The notes: generated from the sequence alone by a model not told the origin. Positions 23,376 to 34,908 are shown, counted from the first letter of the stretch. The stretch: DNA of 64,000 nt from Quercus robur (GCF_932294415.1 NC_065538.1:42561843-42625842); one strand, 5' to 3'. Translations and numbers: made by a program.

Positions 23376-24891
23376 GTGCCAAAGTCAAACCTTCTTGACA
23401 TGAATTATGAGACAAGTAATTTCGAGTTTATTGTGGGTAACCTTTAACTAACTGGGATCATGCCAAAATGGGATTAATAATTGGGTTTTCTGTGTTGATC
23501 CACTTAATTTGCAATCATCCCAAAGTGACCCGCTTCTTTATTTGCATCATTTAACTCATATAAATATATTTAATTGTTGGCACTTTTTGGTGTTTCCATA
23601 ATAGTTCAGTGTTCAAATATTATAAATTATTTATTTATATTGTCATATGATGTCGTTTTTTGGTCATCATGTCATGAAAATAAAATTCACTACTACTTGA
23701 GAGGTTGTAAGACATGGTGGTCCTCCATCAAAAAAAAAAGTAATACATGGTGATCCAACCGCTCGGCAAGCCCAAGTTCTGACACTTACAATCTAATGGT
23801 TTGTTAAATGGTACTGCTGTAAGTAAGAGAGCTTTTATTTAATGATAAAACAATATCTTTATGTGGATTCCATTTTTTGCCTGTCAATCGGAAAAGTTTG
23901 TCATTTACATATTGTGTTTGGTTTAGCAAAAATTGATTTTCAGAAAATATTTTTCTCATTTGGAGTGTTTGTGGTGACTGAAAATGTTGGTTCACTGAAA
24001 ATTGTTTTCTAGTTGATCGTAAAATAAAGGCACTTATGGCGGAAATTGGTTTACGTTTTCATTTTCCACCTCACTTAAAACTTATCAATCGAATCTCCAC
24101 CCCTCATTGTAAGCCACCCAACCACCACACTAACATTCCCTGTCTACGACCACCAACCACCATCGCCACTACCAAAGCGGCTCACCCCCACCATCAGCCA
24201 TCATATGCCATCGGTCTCTGCCAACTGCTGGTTTTTCATTCCATTTTTAAGAACGCAATCAAACACTTGAAAATGTTTTCTTTTTTGAAAAATACTTTCA
24301 CTTGAAATTATTTTATGGAAGGAAAATATTTTCTATCTAATCAAACGCAGCAGTATTTTTTTTTTTGTTTTTTTTCAGTGCATGTTTGGATCGTAAAGAT
24401 AGTCCATTTAGAGCAATAAAGATAGCCCATTTAGATACTCTAGTTCCTTTTCACGTATAAGCCCATTATATTAAACAACAACCCAAGGTGATATAAGCCT
24501 ATATCCTCTAGTATTATGTGAGAAGACATAGTTTAGCTAGCTAATTGACTAAAGAACTCAATTTGATTATACTCAAATCCTACTTTTGATCTTTTTCTCC
24601 CCATCTCATGCACTCACTTTCGCCACATTTGAGTTCTTTTTGTCATAGTCTCACAGTCTCACACTCTAAGCCAACGAAACATATTAGTTTATCCATCCAA
24701 ATGAGGTGGTATTACAAGCATTGGATGCATGTATCTACCCTCTTACATGGAGGTAGACCCAACATTTGTATCTGATGCATGATAGATTTTCTCCATTGAA
24801 ATATTGATTCTCTCATATATCCAAATTTGCCAAATTTGATCTTTTATATATATATAGAGAGAGGAAAATTCGATCTCTTTTGAATGATGGG

Positions 24892-26673
24892 TGTGGGGGT
24901 CAAAAACACAAAAACTAAAGAACTAGGTTTGGGCTTAAGATCAAAAGTCTACACAACTAATTTTTTAAGAATGGAAGGTAGAAATCCACAGTGGGAAGAT
25001 TAAAAAGACGGTTGGAGACAAGTATCACTGAATCAAGACTTTATATGTATGAAAAGTGTTTTCTTGAGGTACACACGAGTTATAAGGTAAGAATACAAGT
25101 TAAGACTCTTCTTCCTTTCTCTTTCTTGTTCTTCACTCAATTTTTCTAAATCCCCCTTCATGTTGTTCTCCTCTTCCTTTTATAGTCATTCTTCATACTC
25201 CTCCAACTATCTAGCTCTTAGTTGGATTTAGGGTGATACTTGTTCCATCAGCACCCTCTTCTACCATTTCTTGGTCATGAATATAAACTTTTGGGGCTGT
25301 TTCTATTGTTCAGGCAAGTCACTTAGTATTTAATGTGGCTGACATTAGGTAGGGAGAACTTAGGACATATGCGATTCACTTGTTAGGAACATATGTCACT
25401 ATTTTATGTAATTAGCTTATCTTTTAATAAAATGCACTTTACTTGTAATTGGGTAGATCTAGGATGTGTTTAATACTTCAAGAAACTGTGTTTCAAGATC
25501 AAGTGTTGAAGACATGCAAGTCTGTCCAAGATTCAAGCTGAAGAAGTGTTATTCATTAAAGCTCGATAGCTAGCTATCCATCGAGCTTAAGAAGCTGTTC
25601 CAGCCCCGAGGCTCAACAGCTACTTGACAGCATCTCGACAAACAGGTATCTATCGAGCTTTATGAAAAACAGAATTTCAGTTCTGTTTTGACTCTAATCC
25701 GTGATTATGTGTTTGGACTTTCTTTTCTTCTAACCCTAGACATATAAAAGGATTATTTTAAGGGCCTTCAAAGTGTTCACAAGTTGCACAAGTGTTGTTC
25801 AAGAAATTTGTAACTAGAGATAAAGTTTTGCCCTAATTCATCTTTCTTGAAGAAGTTTTTGTGTATGTGCACCGTAGGGTTTTGTGATCAAGCATCTTCT
25901 TGATCTTCATCGTTGGTATGAATTGAAGAACTTTACAGCCAACAACCTTCTCTAGTTGGTGATTGAAGTTGCGTACTGGGATCTGCGCATTGGTTAGTCA
26001 CGTACTTGGGAGCTGCTCATCAAAAGGAGAAATTGTCACTACAAAACAAGTCCAATTGGGTATTGGGGTAAGGGTTTAACTGTAGGTTGGTATAAGATAC
26101 TAGGATTCCTTTACTTGTAACCGCTTGTTTTGATAATAGTGGAATTTCGGGAGTGGTAACCTGAAAATCACCCGATGGGGTTTTTGCCGTTAGGTTTTCC
26201 CCATTCGTAAACAAATCACCATGTTATTTATTTTTCGCTGCATAATTAGTTTATTGGTGATTTGTTTGTGCTACCACGCGTTTGCATGATTAATTAACTT
26301 AATTAATTTACTTGGCTAAATTAATTGGTTAATTTATCACAAGGGGTTAATTCGTTTTTGGCCTATCAGAACTTATTAATGTGGAGGTGACTATTACATT
26401 GGGCTTTGTGTGTTCTTCTATGTGTTCCCCAAAAAAGTTAGGTGAAAAGGTGTCCTTGGCTAAGCACTTGACCGCTTCTTGATTGAATTATTCTTCTTTA
26501 GGAAGATGAATTCCTCAGATTACCTTGGTAGTGGGCCCAAATGGTCTCTTCTCAATAGGAGGCTCGGTTATTCCTTATTGGCCCATGGGCCAGGCTCATT
26601 CTGCAGTTGGGGTTTCTCAGGACTTTCTCTTTGGGTTAAGGTCCTGAGGGCAAATTAGGTCCATTCCCCCACA
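24892..26673. mobile_element. Solo LTR (split by a nested insertion)
   Basis: It begins TGTGGGGGTC and ends CCATTCCCCCACA, i.e. TG...CA with an 8-bp inverted terminus. An exact 5-bp target duplication ATGGG lies at 24887-24891 and 26674-26678. The paralogous segment at 11541 shows the empty site with a single ATGGG. Without the inner insertion it is about 770 bp and encodes nothing, as expected of an LTR left after recombination between the two LTRs of a retrotransposon. The lineage is not determined. Confidence 0.85.
25361..26368. mobile_element. Nested solo LTR, about 1.0 kb
   Basis: An insertion inside the solo LTR at 24892. It is flanked by GAACT on both sides (25356-25360 and 26369-26373; the match can be extended to GAACTTA). 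It starts TAGGACATATGCG and ends GGCCTATCA. The end is a normal LTR end, but the start lacks the usual TG, so the first few bases may be lost. It has no coding capacity. Internal TATA-like ACATATAAAAGG (near 25740) would fit an LTR promoter. Confidence 0.7.
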
Positions 26674-26869
26674 ATGGGTATGTTTTGTTTTTGTTCTATA
26701 AAATATTAAAGAATATCAAACATATTTACTTGAAAAATTAGGAAAATATTTGACTCTAACCACAAATAGGAAGATGATCTATAAAACAAATATCATTTTC
26801 CTATTGGTCATCGGGGTCAAACTTTGTCCTTCTAATTCTTTTTGTTACATCACTAGCAAAGAATGATGC

Positions 26870-27541
26870 TGTGCGCGCCTCGAACGAGCTTAATGGGTCA
26901 GTCTCATTCTTAGGCTCACAATATACTTATAATGTGGGCTTTGGTTTTCCTACTTTGGGTGATTCTAACTTAGAGACCCAGCAACATTTCTACAACTACT
27001 GGACTGCTTTCCCCTCCCTCTTTGTAGCTCTTGCTCTAGATTTAAGGCTCTCCTTTCAGAGCTTCAACAACCCTTTCCTCTCCTTGGCTTCATCTATTTA
27101 TAGTTCAAAATCAGTGGGAAAATCATGATTACTCTTAAAGCTAATGGAAATGGAGGTCCAATACTGTTATCGCTAAGTGGATGTTTAGTTGGGAGTGTGG
27201 TGTGAGTGACATTGGAACTAGTTCCTACTCCTGGGAAGGGATGATGTTCGGCGGCGAGATTTGCCAAGGAGTCGCCGAGTATCCAGGATAGGACCTTTCC
27301 GAGCACTCATGTGCATAGGATGTGGATGCGTCGGGCAACTTCACGGCAATGAGGCGATAAGTACCTTTTTCAAAGACCGGCCCAACAGGCTTTGGGCTTG
27401 ACATAACACTGCAGGATTTTGCCTCCGTGGCCCTGGTGGGTCTCAAGCCCAGTTTATCTAACATGAGCGTCAGGATCCGTGGGACATACCATTCAACTTG
27501 GGCCTAAGGCCCAAATGGCTCTGAGGGCCCGGTGCCGTACA
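26870..27541 (-). repeat. 3' LTR of Tat element 1
   Basis: 672 bp. In element orientation it runs TGTACGGCACC ... GCGCGCACA. Paired with 36634-37303; the outermost 130 bp show about seven differences by eye. A TATA box (TATAAAT, minus) lies at 27096-27102. Confidence 0.95.
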
Positions 27542-27553
27542 TTAACCCCCCTT
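27542..27553 (-). promoter_or_regulatory. Polypurine tract of Tat element 1
   Basis: Element-strand AAGGGGGGTTAA directly abuts the 3' LTR. It would prime plus-strand DNA synthesis. Confidence 0.8.
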
Positions 27554-27818
27554 GATTCGTGCTCGGAGCCCAAGGGCGAATCAAGGAATTCAATGGACAG
27601 CAGCAACCCAGGAAGATCAATCAGTAGTCATTAAGTGGTTGAGAGATTAATTAAGGTGCCCTCAAAAGACGCGTCGTGTCTGACATTTAGCTGGGCCGTC
27701 ATTATTAACTGGCGGTTCGCGAATCGAGGCGGCGCGCGTGTGGCATTTTGGGATGGGATTCGTAGAGTTTCCCGCCTTTGATTTATTAAATGGCATTTAT
27801 TCTATCCCTTTCATCCCC

Positions 27819-27826
27819 TATAAATA
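27819..27826 (+). promoter_or_regulatory. TATA box of the antisense accessory gene (element 1)
   Basis: CCTATAAATAG on the plus strand, opposite to gag-pol, about 190 bp before the accessory start codon. An AA/GTAAGT donor at about 27950 and TTTCTAG acceptor at about 28001 suggest a short 5' UTR intron, so the start at 28010 would lie just inside the second exon. Confidence 0.65.
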
Positions 27827-28009
27827 GTTCGTTCTGAATCACTTTCCCACTTTTACATTCTTCGCTCAAAAAATTTCCTCCCTACAGTGCATAGCTCTCT
27901 GTGCGTTCACCCTCCAGCCCAGAGCACCCTTCCTTTTTAGAGCCCCAAAGTAAGTTCCTCTACCTTTCTATCTTGTTTTAATCTCTTCCTTCAATTTCTA
28001 GAGTTTAGG

Positions 28010-30259
28010 ATGGGTTTTGCTCATCTATTAAATATTAGGGCATCCCTAGCCACTTTTAGGCGGACATTCAACATCCCTGAGGATGTGAATGTGGCGTATT
28101 GCCATAAGAGCGAGATTGCCTTTTACAGGCGCTCCGGGTCAAGTACCGCCTTCTTCCCTTTAATGGCAATTTTAGAGGGTGGGGTTAGATTTCCAGTGAG
28201 CCCACTCTTGCTTAATACCCTTAGATTTTACGATTTGAGCCCCGAGCAACTTCCTCCCAACTTTTACCAGGTAGTTAGTTACATTGATAGGTTGAATCAG
28301 TTATACAGTTTGGAGTCGAACCACCATGAAATAAATTACATGTACAGTCTGGGCAGAACTAAAATCGCCCACTATTATTTAAAAGTTAGGGATTACCGGG
28401 TACGGCTGATTTCATGCCTGCCTGATTCAAACAGAAACTCAGCCAGGGAGTTTATCCGAGTGAGTGGCAACTGGTTTGCCGATGAGATCCCTTGCCCACT
28501 TTCACCACACAAAGTTGGTTCGTATTGCCTAGCCGTCCATCTTATTTCCTTTTTTGTTTACTCCCGTTTTTTTTATCCATCCGGGTACTAGTTTACTGTG
28601 TTCCTTCATTGCAAACGACAAAGAATTCGTCCTAGACCTTAGGGTGGTGCACGTAAGGGACTTGAATTTTGTCCTCAGGTTCGAAATATTCGTTCACACT
28701 GACGGGTAGCTTCGAGCATCACATCTCATACTCGGCTGCATCTCTGTGTACAAGACTTGGCAGCCCTTTAGTCAAGACTTATTGCTGGACAACCCTCTGC
28801 TGTCTTACATAGATGTGCGGCACGCAAACTTCCTCCCGCCAAAGCTGACTCCTGGTGAAGCCTGGGAACTTGGTCCACGTTATATAACCACAGAAGATCT
28901 AGCCCTGATCAGGGATGAATCTACCGAGTGCGTCTCTCGAAGCCGTCAGGAGCACGTTCCTGTCGAGGAACAGGTAGATCCGGTCCAGCCAGCCAAACAA
29001 GAAGCAGCCAAGGTTGACCCAGACGCCGAGATGGTGACAAGGCCAAAGATGACGATTAGCCGATTTTTGCCTAGCTCTCAACCCTCCGCCGAGCCTCAAC
29101 AACCCCAGGGCAAAGGCCGAGCACTTCCTCCCCCCTCTTCCAGCCGTGCAAAAAAGAAACAACGTATTGATGATCAATTGTCCAAGGCTCCAAGCGATGC
29201 TTCATTAAAGACCCTACCCTGGCCGCCTAGTAGGATCACGATTCGGGAGCCAGTTGTCGAATCTCTGTCTGTCGTTCAAACCAGCGGGAAAGCAGCGTCC
29301 TCTTCCCAGCCCGTAGTCCCCTGGCAGCCTACCTTCAAGCTCGGAAAAGGACCTCTACTAGCCACAGCCAGTGCGATAGTGTGGGATAAGGGTGAGGGGG
29401 GTAGGGTAGCACAGAGCTTAGTGCACGGCTTGTTGCTGCCCCGAGGACGTTCGCTTCTTCTTTGAAGAGGATGAGGACTCGTTGTTGAGATGGCTACAGT
29501 GGCACACCATTGCTGTAATTTCTCTCTCACTCCTTATTCATTTACTTAAATACAGGAAGTATTCTTCTGTTTTAATACTTGTTTTTGCATTACCAGTTCG
29601 CATAGATGACCCACATCCTCAGTGAGAGATTGATGGAGCTTGTCGAGGATGCTGAGTAGGAAAAAGCTTTGAAAGACATTGCCAATGATAACGCAAAGGA
29701 GAAAAGCAAGGCTGCCGAGGCTGCGGAGAAAAAAAATCAGTCCTTGGAGAAAGCTCGTTAGGTGGCGGAGAAGGGAAGAGCCGAGGTGGAGAGTCGGCTG
29801 GAGGGTGTAGAGCTGAAACTAGCAGAGGCAAATAGTCTTAACTTGGCCCAGGCTAACCAGATAGCCAACCTCAAAGTAGCCCTTGAAGCCTGCGAAAACA
29901 AGTGGTACGATGAGGGATTTGCAGACGCCGAGAAGTCTACGGAGCCCATTGTTCATCAAACCTGGCTTCATGGGTTCGGGGAGGGTTGGCTAGCGGCCCT
30001 CTAGGTGATGGGAGTGGTTGAGGACTCCCTTTTGAGAGACCCAAGTCAGATTCCATACCCGGCCCCTCCACCTCCTTCCCAAAGTCAGGCAAATGTGGTG
30101 GACGAGGAGGAAACTACCAGTATGAGGGAGCTGGTCCAAGCAATTGACGCCCATGCTGATTCAAAGGTTTCTAGCACCCTTCACGTCGCAGATGACGGCC
30201 AATCTCAACAGCCACGGGTTGAGGATATTGCTACTCAACCAGCTGATGAAGCAGCATAG
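28010..30259 (+). pseudogene. Antisense accessory gene of Tat element 1
   Basis: This gene runs against gag-pol. The first part (28010-28591, start MGFAHLLNIRASLATFRR) contains EGGVRFPVSPLLLNTLRF, then LSPEQLPPNFYQVVSYI and DYRVRLISCLPDSN. This is the pattern of the domain catalogued as a putative gypsy-type transposon protein in plants. A middle part (28746-29465) is Pro/Ser/Gln-rich with a basic RAKKKQR stretch that could be a nuclear signal. The last parts (29600-30259) form an Ala/Lys/Glu-rich coiled coil followed by an acidic tail. Stops or introns separate the blocks (near 28590, 29465, 29658, 29759 and 30002). The maize Grande counterpart is reported as a nuclear protein made from its own promoter; its role in the element is unknown. 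Confidence 0.7.
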
Positions 30260-30530
30260 CCCTCAATTGCCGACCCATCCGTTTAAACTTAGTGATTATA
30301 CTAGTCTATTTTATGTTTGCCTTTACTTTACTTGCTTTTTTAAGGTTTGCCTAGGGTCATCGGGTTGTGGTGACCAAACAATGGTTTTAATTTTCTTCCT
30401 ATTTACTTTCGAACTTATTTTCCTATAGTCACTGGGCTGTGGTGACCGAACAATGGTTTTATTTTATTTATTTTTGTTTGCACTAATAGGTTTGCTTTTC
30501 GGCTTTAATATTTATCCTTAGAATTTTTAT

Positions 30531-31140
30531 TAAGGATTTCACCTGTCCGGCGATTGGAAACTAACCGAGGATATGTTTCTGCCCTTAATATTTTTAATTT
30601 AAGGTTTCCACCTGTCCGGCGATGGGAATCGAACCGAGCACGGGCTTCCATCCTTAGGATTTTTTTTATTTAAGGTTTCCACCTTTCCGATGATGGGAAT
30701 CGAACCGGGGATAGGCTTCTGTCCTTAAAAATTTTAATTTAAGGTTTCCACCTGTCCGGTGATGGGAATCGAACCAGGCACATGCTTCTATCCTTAGAAT
30801 TTTTAATTTAAGGTTTCCACCTGTCCGGTGATGCCAATCAAACTGGGCACGGGCTTCTGTCTTTAGAAATTTTAATTTAAGGTTTCCACCTGTCCGGTGA
30901 TGTGAATCGAACCAGGCACAGGTTTCTGTCTTTAGAATTTTTAATTTAAGGTTTCTACCTGTCCGATGATGCCAATCGAACCGGGCACGAGCTTCTATCC
31001 TTAGAATTTTTTTATTTAAGGTTTCCACCTGTCCGGTGATGGGAATCAAACTGGGGACAGGCTTCTGTCCTTAGAATTTTTAATTTAAGGTTTTCACTTG
31101 TCCGGTGATGGGAATCGAACCGGGGACAGGTTTCTGTCCT
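30531..31140 (-). repeat. 69-bp tandem repeat, about nine units
   Basis: Each unit holds TTTAAGGTTTCCACCTGTCC, then GGTGATGGGAATCGAACC, then GGCTTCTGTCCTTAG, at spacings of about 69-70 bp (30540, 30609, 30680, 30749, 30818, 30888, 30957, 31027, 31096). It lies between pol and the accessory gene. A minus-strand frame of 127 codons (31049-30666) reads through five units because 69 is a multiple of three. On the minus strand each unit has GGTTCGATTCC or a close variant, matching the Pol III B-box consensus. Confidence 0.92.
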
Positions 31141-31313
31141 TGATGTGAAACACGGTTCTTCGGTTTCCCTGATTTTTCTTTACCCCTTGGCCGGCGCTAA
31201 TAGATCAAATAATGAAATTTTAATGCACCTACAAAAATAGACATCATCTTAATATTACTTCATAAAGCATATATACAATGTTTCATTTAATTTACGCTCC
31301 TGTGTTTAATGTG

Positions 31314-32238
31314 TCAGTGATAGAACTTCTTTAAGTTGTGGACATTCCACGGCCGGGGAAGCAGTCTTCCATCTAGATCCTCCAAGTAGTAAGCCCCTAC
31401 TCCTGTGATAGCAGTAATCCTGTAAGGCCCTTCCCAAGTAAGGGCTAACTTTCCAGCATTCGAATCCCACATGTTCCCTACCGCCTTCCGTAGTACCAGG
31501 ACTCTGACACCGAACTCCCTTGTCTTTTTCGTAGCTATTATAGCGCCGAGCGAGTTTCTGTTGATACTCAGTGAGCCGAATGGTCGCAGCTTCTCAGTGT
31601 TCTTCTAACAAATTCAAACTTTCCGTCATCAACCCATCGTTATGAGCTGGAGTAAATTCTTCGACCCGAGCACTACACAGGTTCACCTTAGCCAGTATCA
31701 CGGCCTCTGCCCCGTATGTCATGGAGAACGGGGTTTCTCCTGTTGATCTCTTAGGAGTCGTACGGTACGCCCACAGAATGCTTGGCAGCTCCTCGGCCCA
31801 TCTACCTTTTGCACCATCTAGCCTTTTTTTCAATCCGTTTACTATTGCCTTGTTAGTGGCTTCAGCTTGTCCATTGCTTTGAGGATACGCCGGGGTGGAG
31901 TACCTGTTCCTGATGCGAAGACCACAACAAAACTCCTGGAAGGCCTTACTGTCGAATTATAACCTGTTATCTGATATAAGAGAGTTCGGCACCCCAAACC
32001 TTGTGATGATGTTTTTCCACACAAACTTTTTGACATCTACGTCCCTTATATTGGTCAGCGCCTCCGCCTCCGCCCATTTGGTGAAGTAGTTGACAGCTAC
32101 CTATACAAATCTCCTGTTGCCCGTGGCTCGGGGGAAAGGACTAAGGATATCTAGCCCCCATTGTGTAAAAGGCCAGACACTGCTGACCAGGTTCAGCTGG
32201 CCTGTTGGTTGGTGGATCAGGGGGGCATGCCTCTGGCA
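31314..32238 (-). pseudogene. Integrase of Tat element 1
   Basis: Core fragments in several frames. NYFTKWAEAEAL near 32094-32060 is the first catalytic block, but the Asp expected before Tyr is Asn here (codon at 32089-32091). LISDN follows near 31970. Then come a QAEATNKAI region around the catalytic Glu and LPSILWAYRTTPKRSTGETP (31833-31594). The C-terminal part, from about 31560, includes YYLEDLDGR and ends NLKKFYH with a stop at 31314-31316. Integrase would insert element DNA into the genome. The loss of the first Asp and the frame breaks should abolish activity. Confidence 0.85.
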
Positions 32239-33027
32239 CTACTCATATTTCCACACATACTCAGCCACATCTTTCTGCATTTGGGGCCACCAGAATCCTT
32301 GGGTCATTGCTCGATGTGCCAAAGAACATCCCCCTACATAACTGCCACAGACCCCATCATGCAGCTCGGCCAAGAGTTCCATAACTTTCTCGGGTCGTAG
32401 GCAAAGCAGATACGGATCCCCAAATGACCTTTGGTTAAGCTTTCGATCTGCCAACAACCAGTATCGGGTAGCTGTTCGGCAAATCTTGTTAGCTTCCTTC
32501 TCGTCATCAGTGACTCGATCCTCGACTAGGAAGTCGATAATTGGGTCCATCCAACACCATTCGGCAGGCGAGACCATCGCGACATCAACACCAACCGCTG
32601 TATCAATACTTTGCTCCCCTAAGAGCCCCACCTTAATCAACCGTGGGATGTCCTTTGTTACTGATGATGCTAGCATGGCTAGAGAATTAGCATGCCTATT
32701 CTGTCCCCGGGGAATCTGAGATACACTTGCCATGTGGAACTTGTTCATGACTTGTTTCACCACCTGTAAGTATTGCTTCATCCGAGAATCCTTGGCTTCA
32801 AATCTACCTTGCACCTGGCTAACAATCAGCTGAGAATCTAAATAAAACTCTACCTCCCAGGTGCCTAAATCCAATACAGTTCTCATCCCGATGAGCAAGG
32901 CCTCGTACTCAGCTTCGTTGTTGGAGGCCCTGAATCCCAGCCTAAAAGAATGTTCCAACCACACTCCTTCCAGGGTGATGATGACAATCCTGGCACCGAA
33001 CCCTGCTAAGCTCGAGGCGCCGTCCAT
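32239..33027 (-). pseudogene. Second RNase H and integrase zinc domain, Tat element 1
   Basis: A 262-codon frame. Its first half is an RVT_3-type (archaeal-like) RNase H: MDGASSLAGFGARIV with the first Asp, NNEAEYEALLIGM with the Glu, YLDSQLIVSQV with the next Asp, and a C-terminal RGQNRHANSLAMLAS. Its second half holds the HHCC-type segment before integrase, including HRAMTQGFWWPQMQKD. Carrying this second RNase H behind the normal Ty3 RNase H is a defining trait of the Tat lineage. The catalytic residues look preserved, and the frame is open for its whole length. Confidence 0.87.
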
Positions 33028-33146
33028 AAATACCCTCTACGAGTGACACTCTACATAACAAACCGCCTCTGGCTTGCCCTTTGGTGAAAACTCCGCAACG
33101 AAGTCAGCAAGAATCTGGCCTTTCACCGAACTCCGCGGCCTGTACC

Positions 33147-34079
33147 TTATATCAAAGGATCCCAACCGTGTCCCCCATTGGCTATCTGGCCCGTGAAATC
33201 AAATTTCTTCAACAATGACTGCAAAGGGTACTCAGTTAAGACGTATACGGTATGAGCTTGAAAATAATGGGGTAGCTTCTTGGTAGCATGCACTAGAGCT
33301 AAGACCAACTTCTCCAAAGGTAGGTATCTGGTCTCGGCGTCGACCATAGTTTTGCTAACGTAGTACACGGGCTGCTGCATCCCCCGGTCTCTTAAAAGCA
33401 CGGTACTCATGACATGATCAAACACCGAGAGGTACATGAACAAGTCCTCCCTAGGCTCTGGGGTGGCTAACAATTGGTGCCCGCATCAAATATTCTTTCA
33501 AGTCTTGGAAAGCTCTTTCACACTCCTTATCCCATTGAAATCCCTTCCATTTCTTCAGGAGTTGATAGAATGGAGGCAGCGATTGGCAAGGAACTTGCCA
33601 GCACCTACTCCAAAGGCACATTTGTTCGCGTTCAACCGTAGCTTATACTACCGAAGTACTTTGAATACACCTTGAAGATCCTCTACATACCGTGCCTCCT
33701 ACTTACTTTTTACCTCCATGTCATCGATATATACTTCAACCGTACGCCCGATCTCGTTCCGAAACATTCTAGTCATCATCCGCTGATAGGTTGCCCCGGC
33801 ATTCTTCAGCCCAAAGGACATTACGGTGTAGTGGTAATTTGCGTCCGGGGAGATAAATGTTGTCTTCTCCCGGTCCTCGGTAGCCAATGCGATCTGATGG
33901 TAGCCCTGAAAAGCATCCAGAAAACTCATCCTCGGGTGCCCAAAGGTTGCATCAACCAATTGATCTATTTTTGGTATAGGGAAAGGATCCTTGGGGCATG
34001 CTCGGTTCAAATCTGTGAAGTCTACGCAAACTCTCCAATTGTTGTTCTTCTTTTTAACCACCACGTATTTGCCAGCCAA
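33147..34079 (-). pseudogene. Reverse transcriptase and first RNase H, Tat element 1
   Basis: RT core at 34079-33699: VCVDFTDLNRACPKDPFPIP, then MSFLDAFQGYHQI, SFGLKNAGATYQRMM and the catalytic YIDDM, all intact. The thumb region (33698-33474) is out of frame. The first RNase H follows at 33473-33147, with QQPVYYVSKTMVDAETRY and EKLVLALVHATKKLPHYF. The RT would copy element RNA in a virus-like particle, primed by a tRNA. Stops between the blocks make this copy inactive. Confidence 0.88.
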
Positions 34080-34431
34080 TCTAGGAAGAAGATCTCCTTT
34101 ATTGCCCCAGCCTCTTTCAACTTCCCGACCTCCTGCCTCACCGCCTCAACGTGTTCCTTGGCCGACCTTCTCGACTTTTGCCTCTTTGGAGGGAACGACG
34201 GGTCTACATTAAGCTTGTGGATATGAACTCGGGATCCACCTCGAGTACCTCATATGGGTTCCACACAAATACATCCACGTTCAGTATCAAGAATAGCAAT
34301 TTCTCTACCTTATCCTCATTCAACATGCTTGCCCCCACCTGAAAATACTAGTCAACATCCGGTAGTATCTTTACTCTAATTAACTGCTCGGCACAGTTAG
34401 CCCCCAACCCCTCCTGGGGATTTTGTAATTG

Positions 34432-34896
34432 CTATGAAGGGGCCTCCTCGGCGCCTCCCTTCTTCTCAATCTGTTCCTTCTTCTTATCAACCGCAGCCAC
34501 CAGGCATTGTCTGGCAACTTGCTGGCTCCCCCTTACCATAGCTACACCTCGTTTAGTGGGAAACTTGACCTTCACATGCAAGGTGGACGGAACAGCCCCC
34601 ATTGCGTGGATCCATGGCCGTCCTAAAATCACCATGTACGGTGAAAATGAATTGACCATTATGAATGTTACCATCACCTCCTTTCCTTCCATATTCACGG
34701 GAAGGGAGATTTGTCCCTCAAGAGCGACCATCCTGCCGTCAAACCCAACCAACGACGTATCATTTTTTGATAGGTCCCAGTTTCTTAGCCCGAGCCCTTT
34801 GAATAGGTCTAGATACATCACATCGGCCCCACTCCTTTGGTCTACCATCACTCTTTTAACCAAGAAACCACTTATCCAGGCCGTAACTACCAACAC
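34432..34896 (-). pseudogene. Aspartic protease region of Tat element 1
   Basis: A 154-codon frame with the retropepsin fold signatures: VMVDQRSGADVMYLDLFKGL near the N-terminus and VILGRPWIHAMGAVPSTLH. The active-site loop normally has a Gly directly after the Asp-X pair; here Arg is in its place (DQRSG), which should impair catalysis. The protease would cleave gag-pol. It lies directly downstream of the gag zinc-finger region with a 12-bp gap and one stop. Confidence 0.82.
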
Positions 34897-34908
34897 ATCA
34901 TCATGGGG

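Larger units (their letters stand above)
23376..26790. repeat. Duplicated segment, copy 2 (interrupted)
   Basis: Similar to 10073-11680 from GTGCCAAAGTCAAAC onward. The similarity stops at 24891, resumes at 26674 after the nested solo LTRs, and ends near 26790. A sub-block at about 23911-24350 begins GTGTTTGGTTTAGC and ends with a roughly inverted AATCAAACGCAG, so the segment itself probably contains an old MITE, present in both copies. Confidence 0.8.

Noticed and set aside
26020-26214. 64-codon minus frame
   Set aside because: Inside the nested solo LTR, with no homology.
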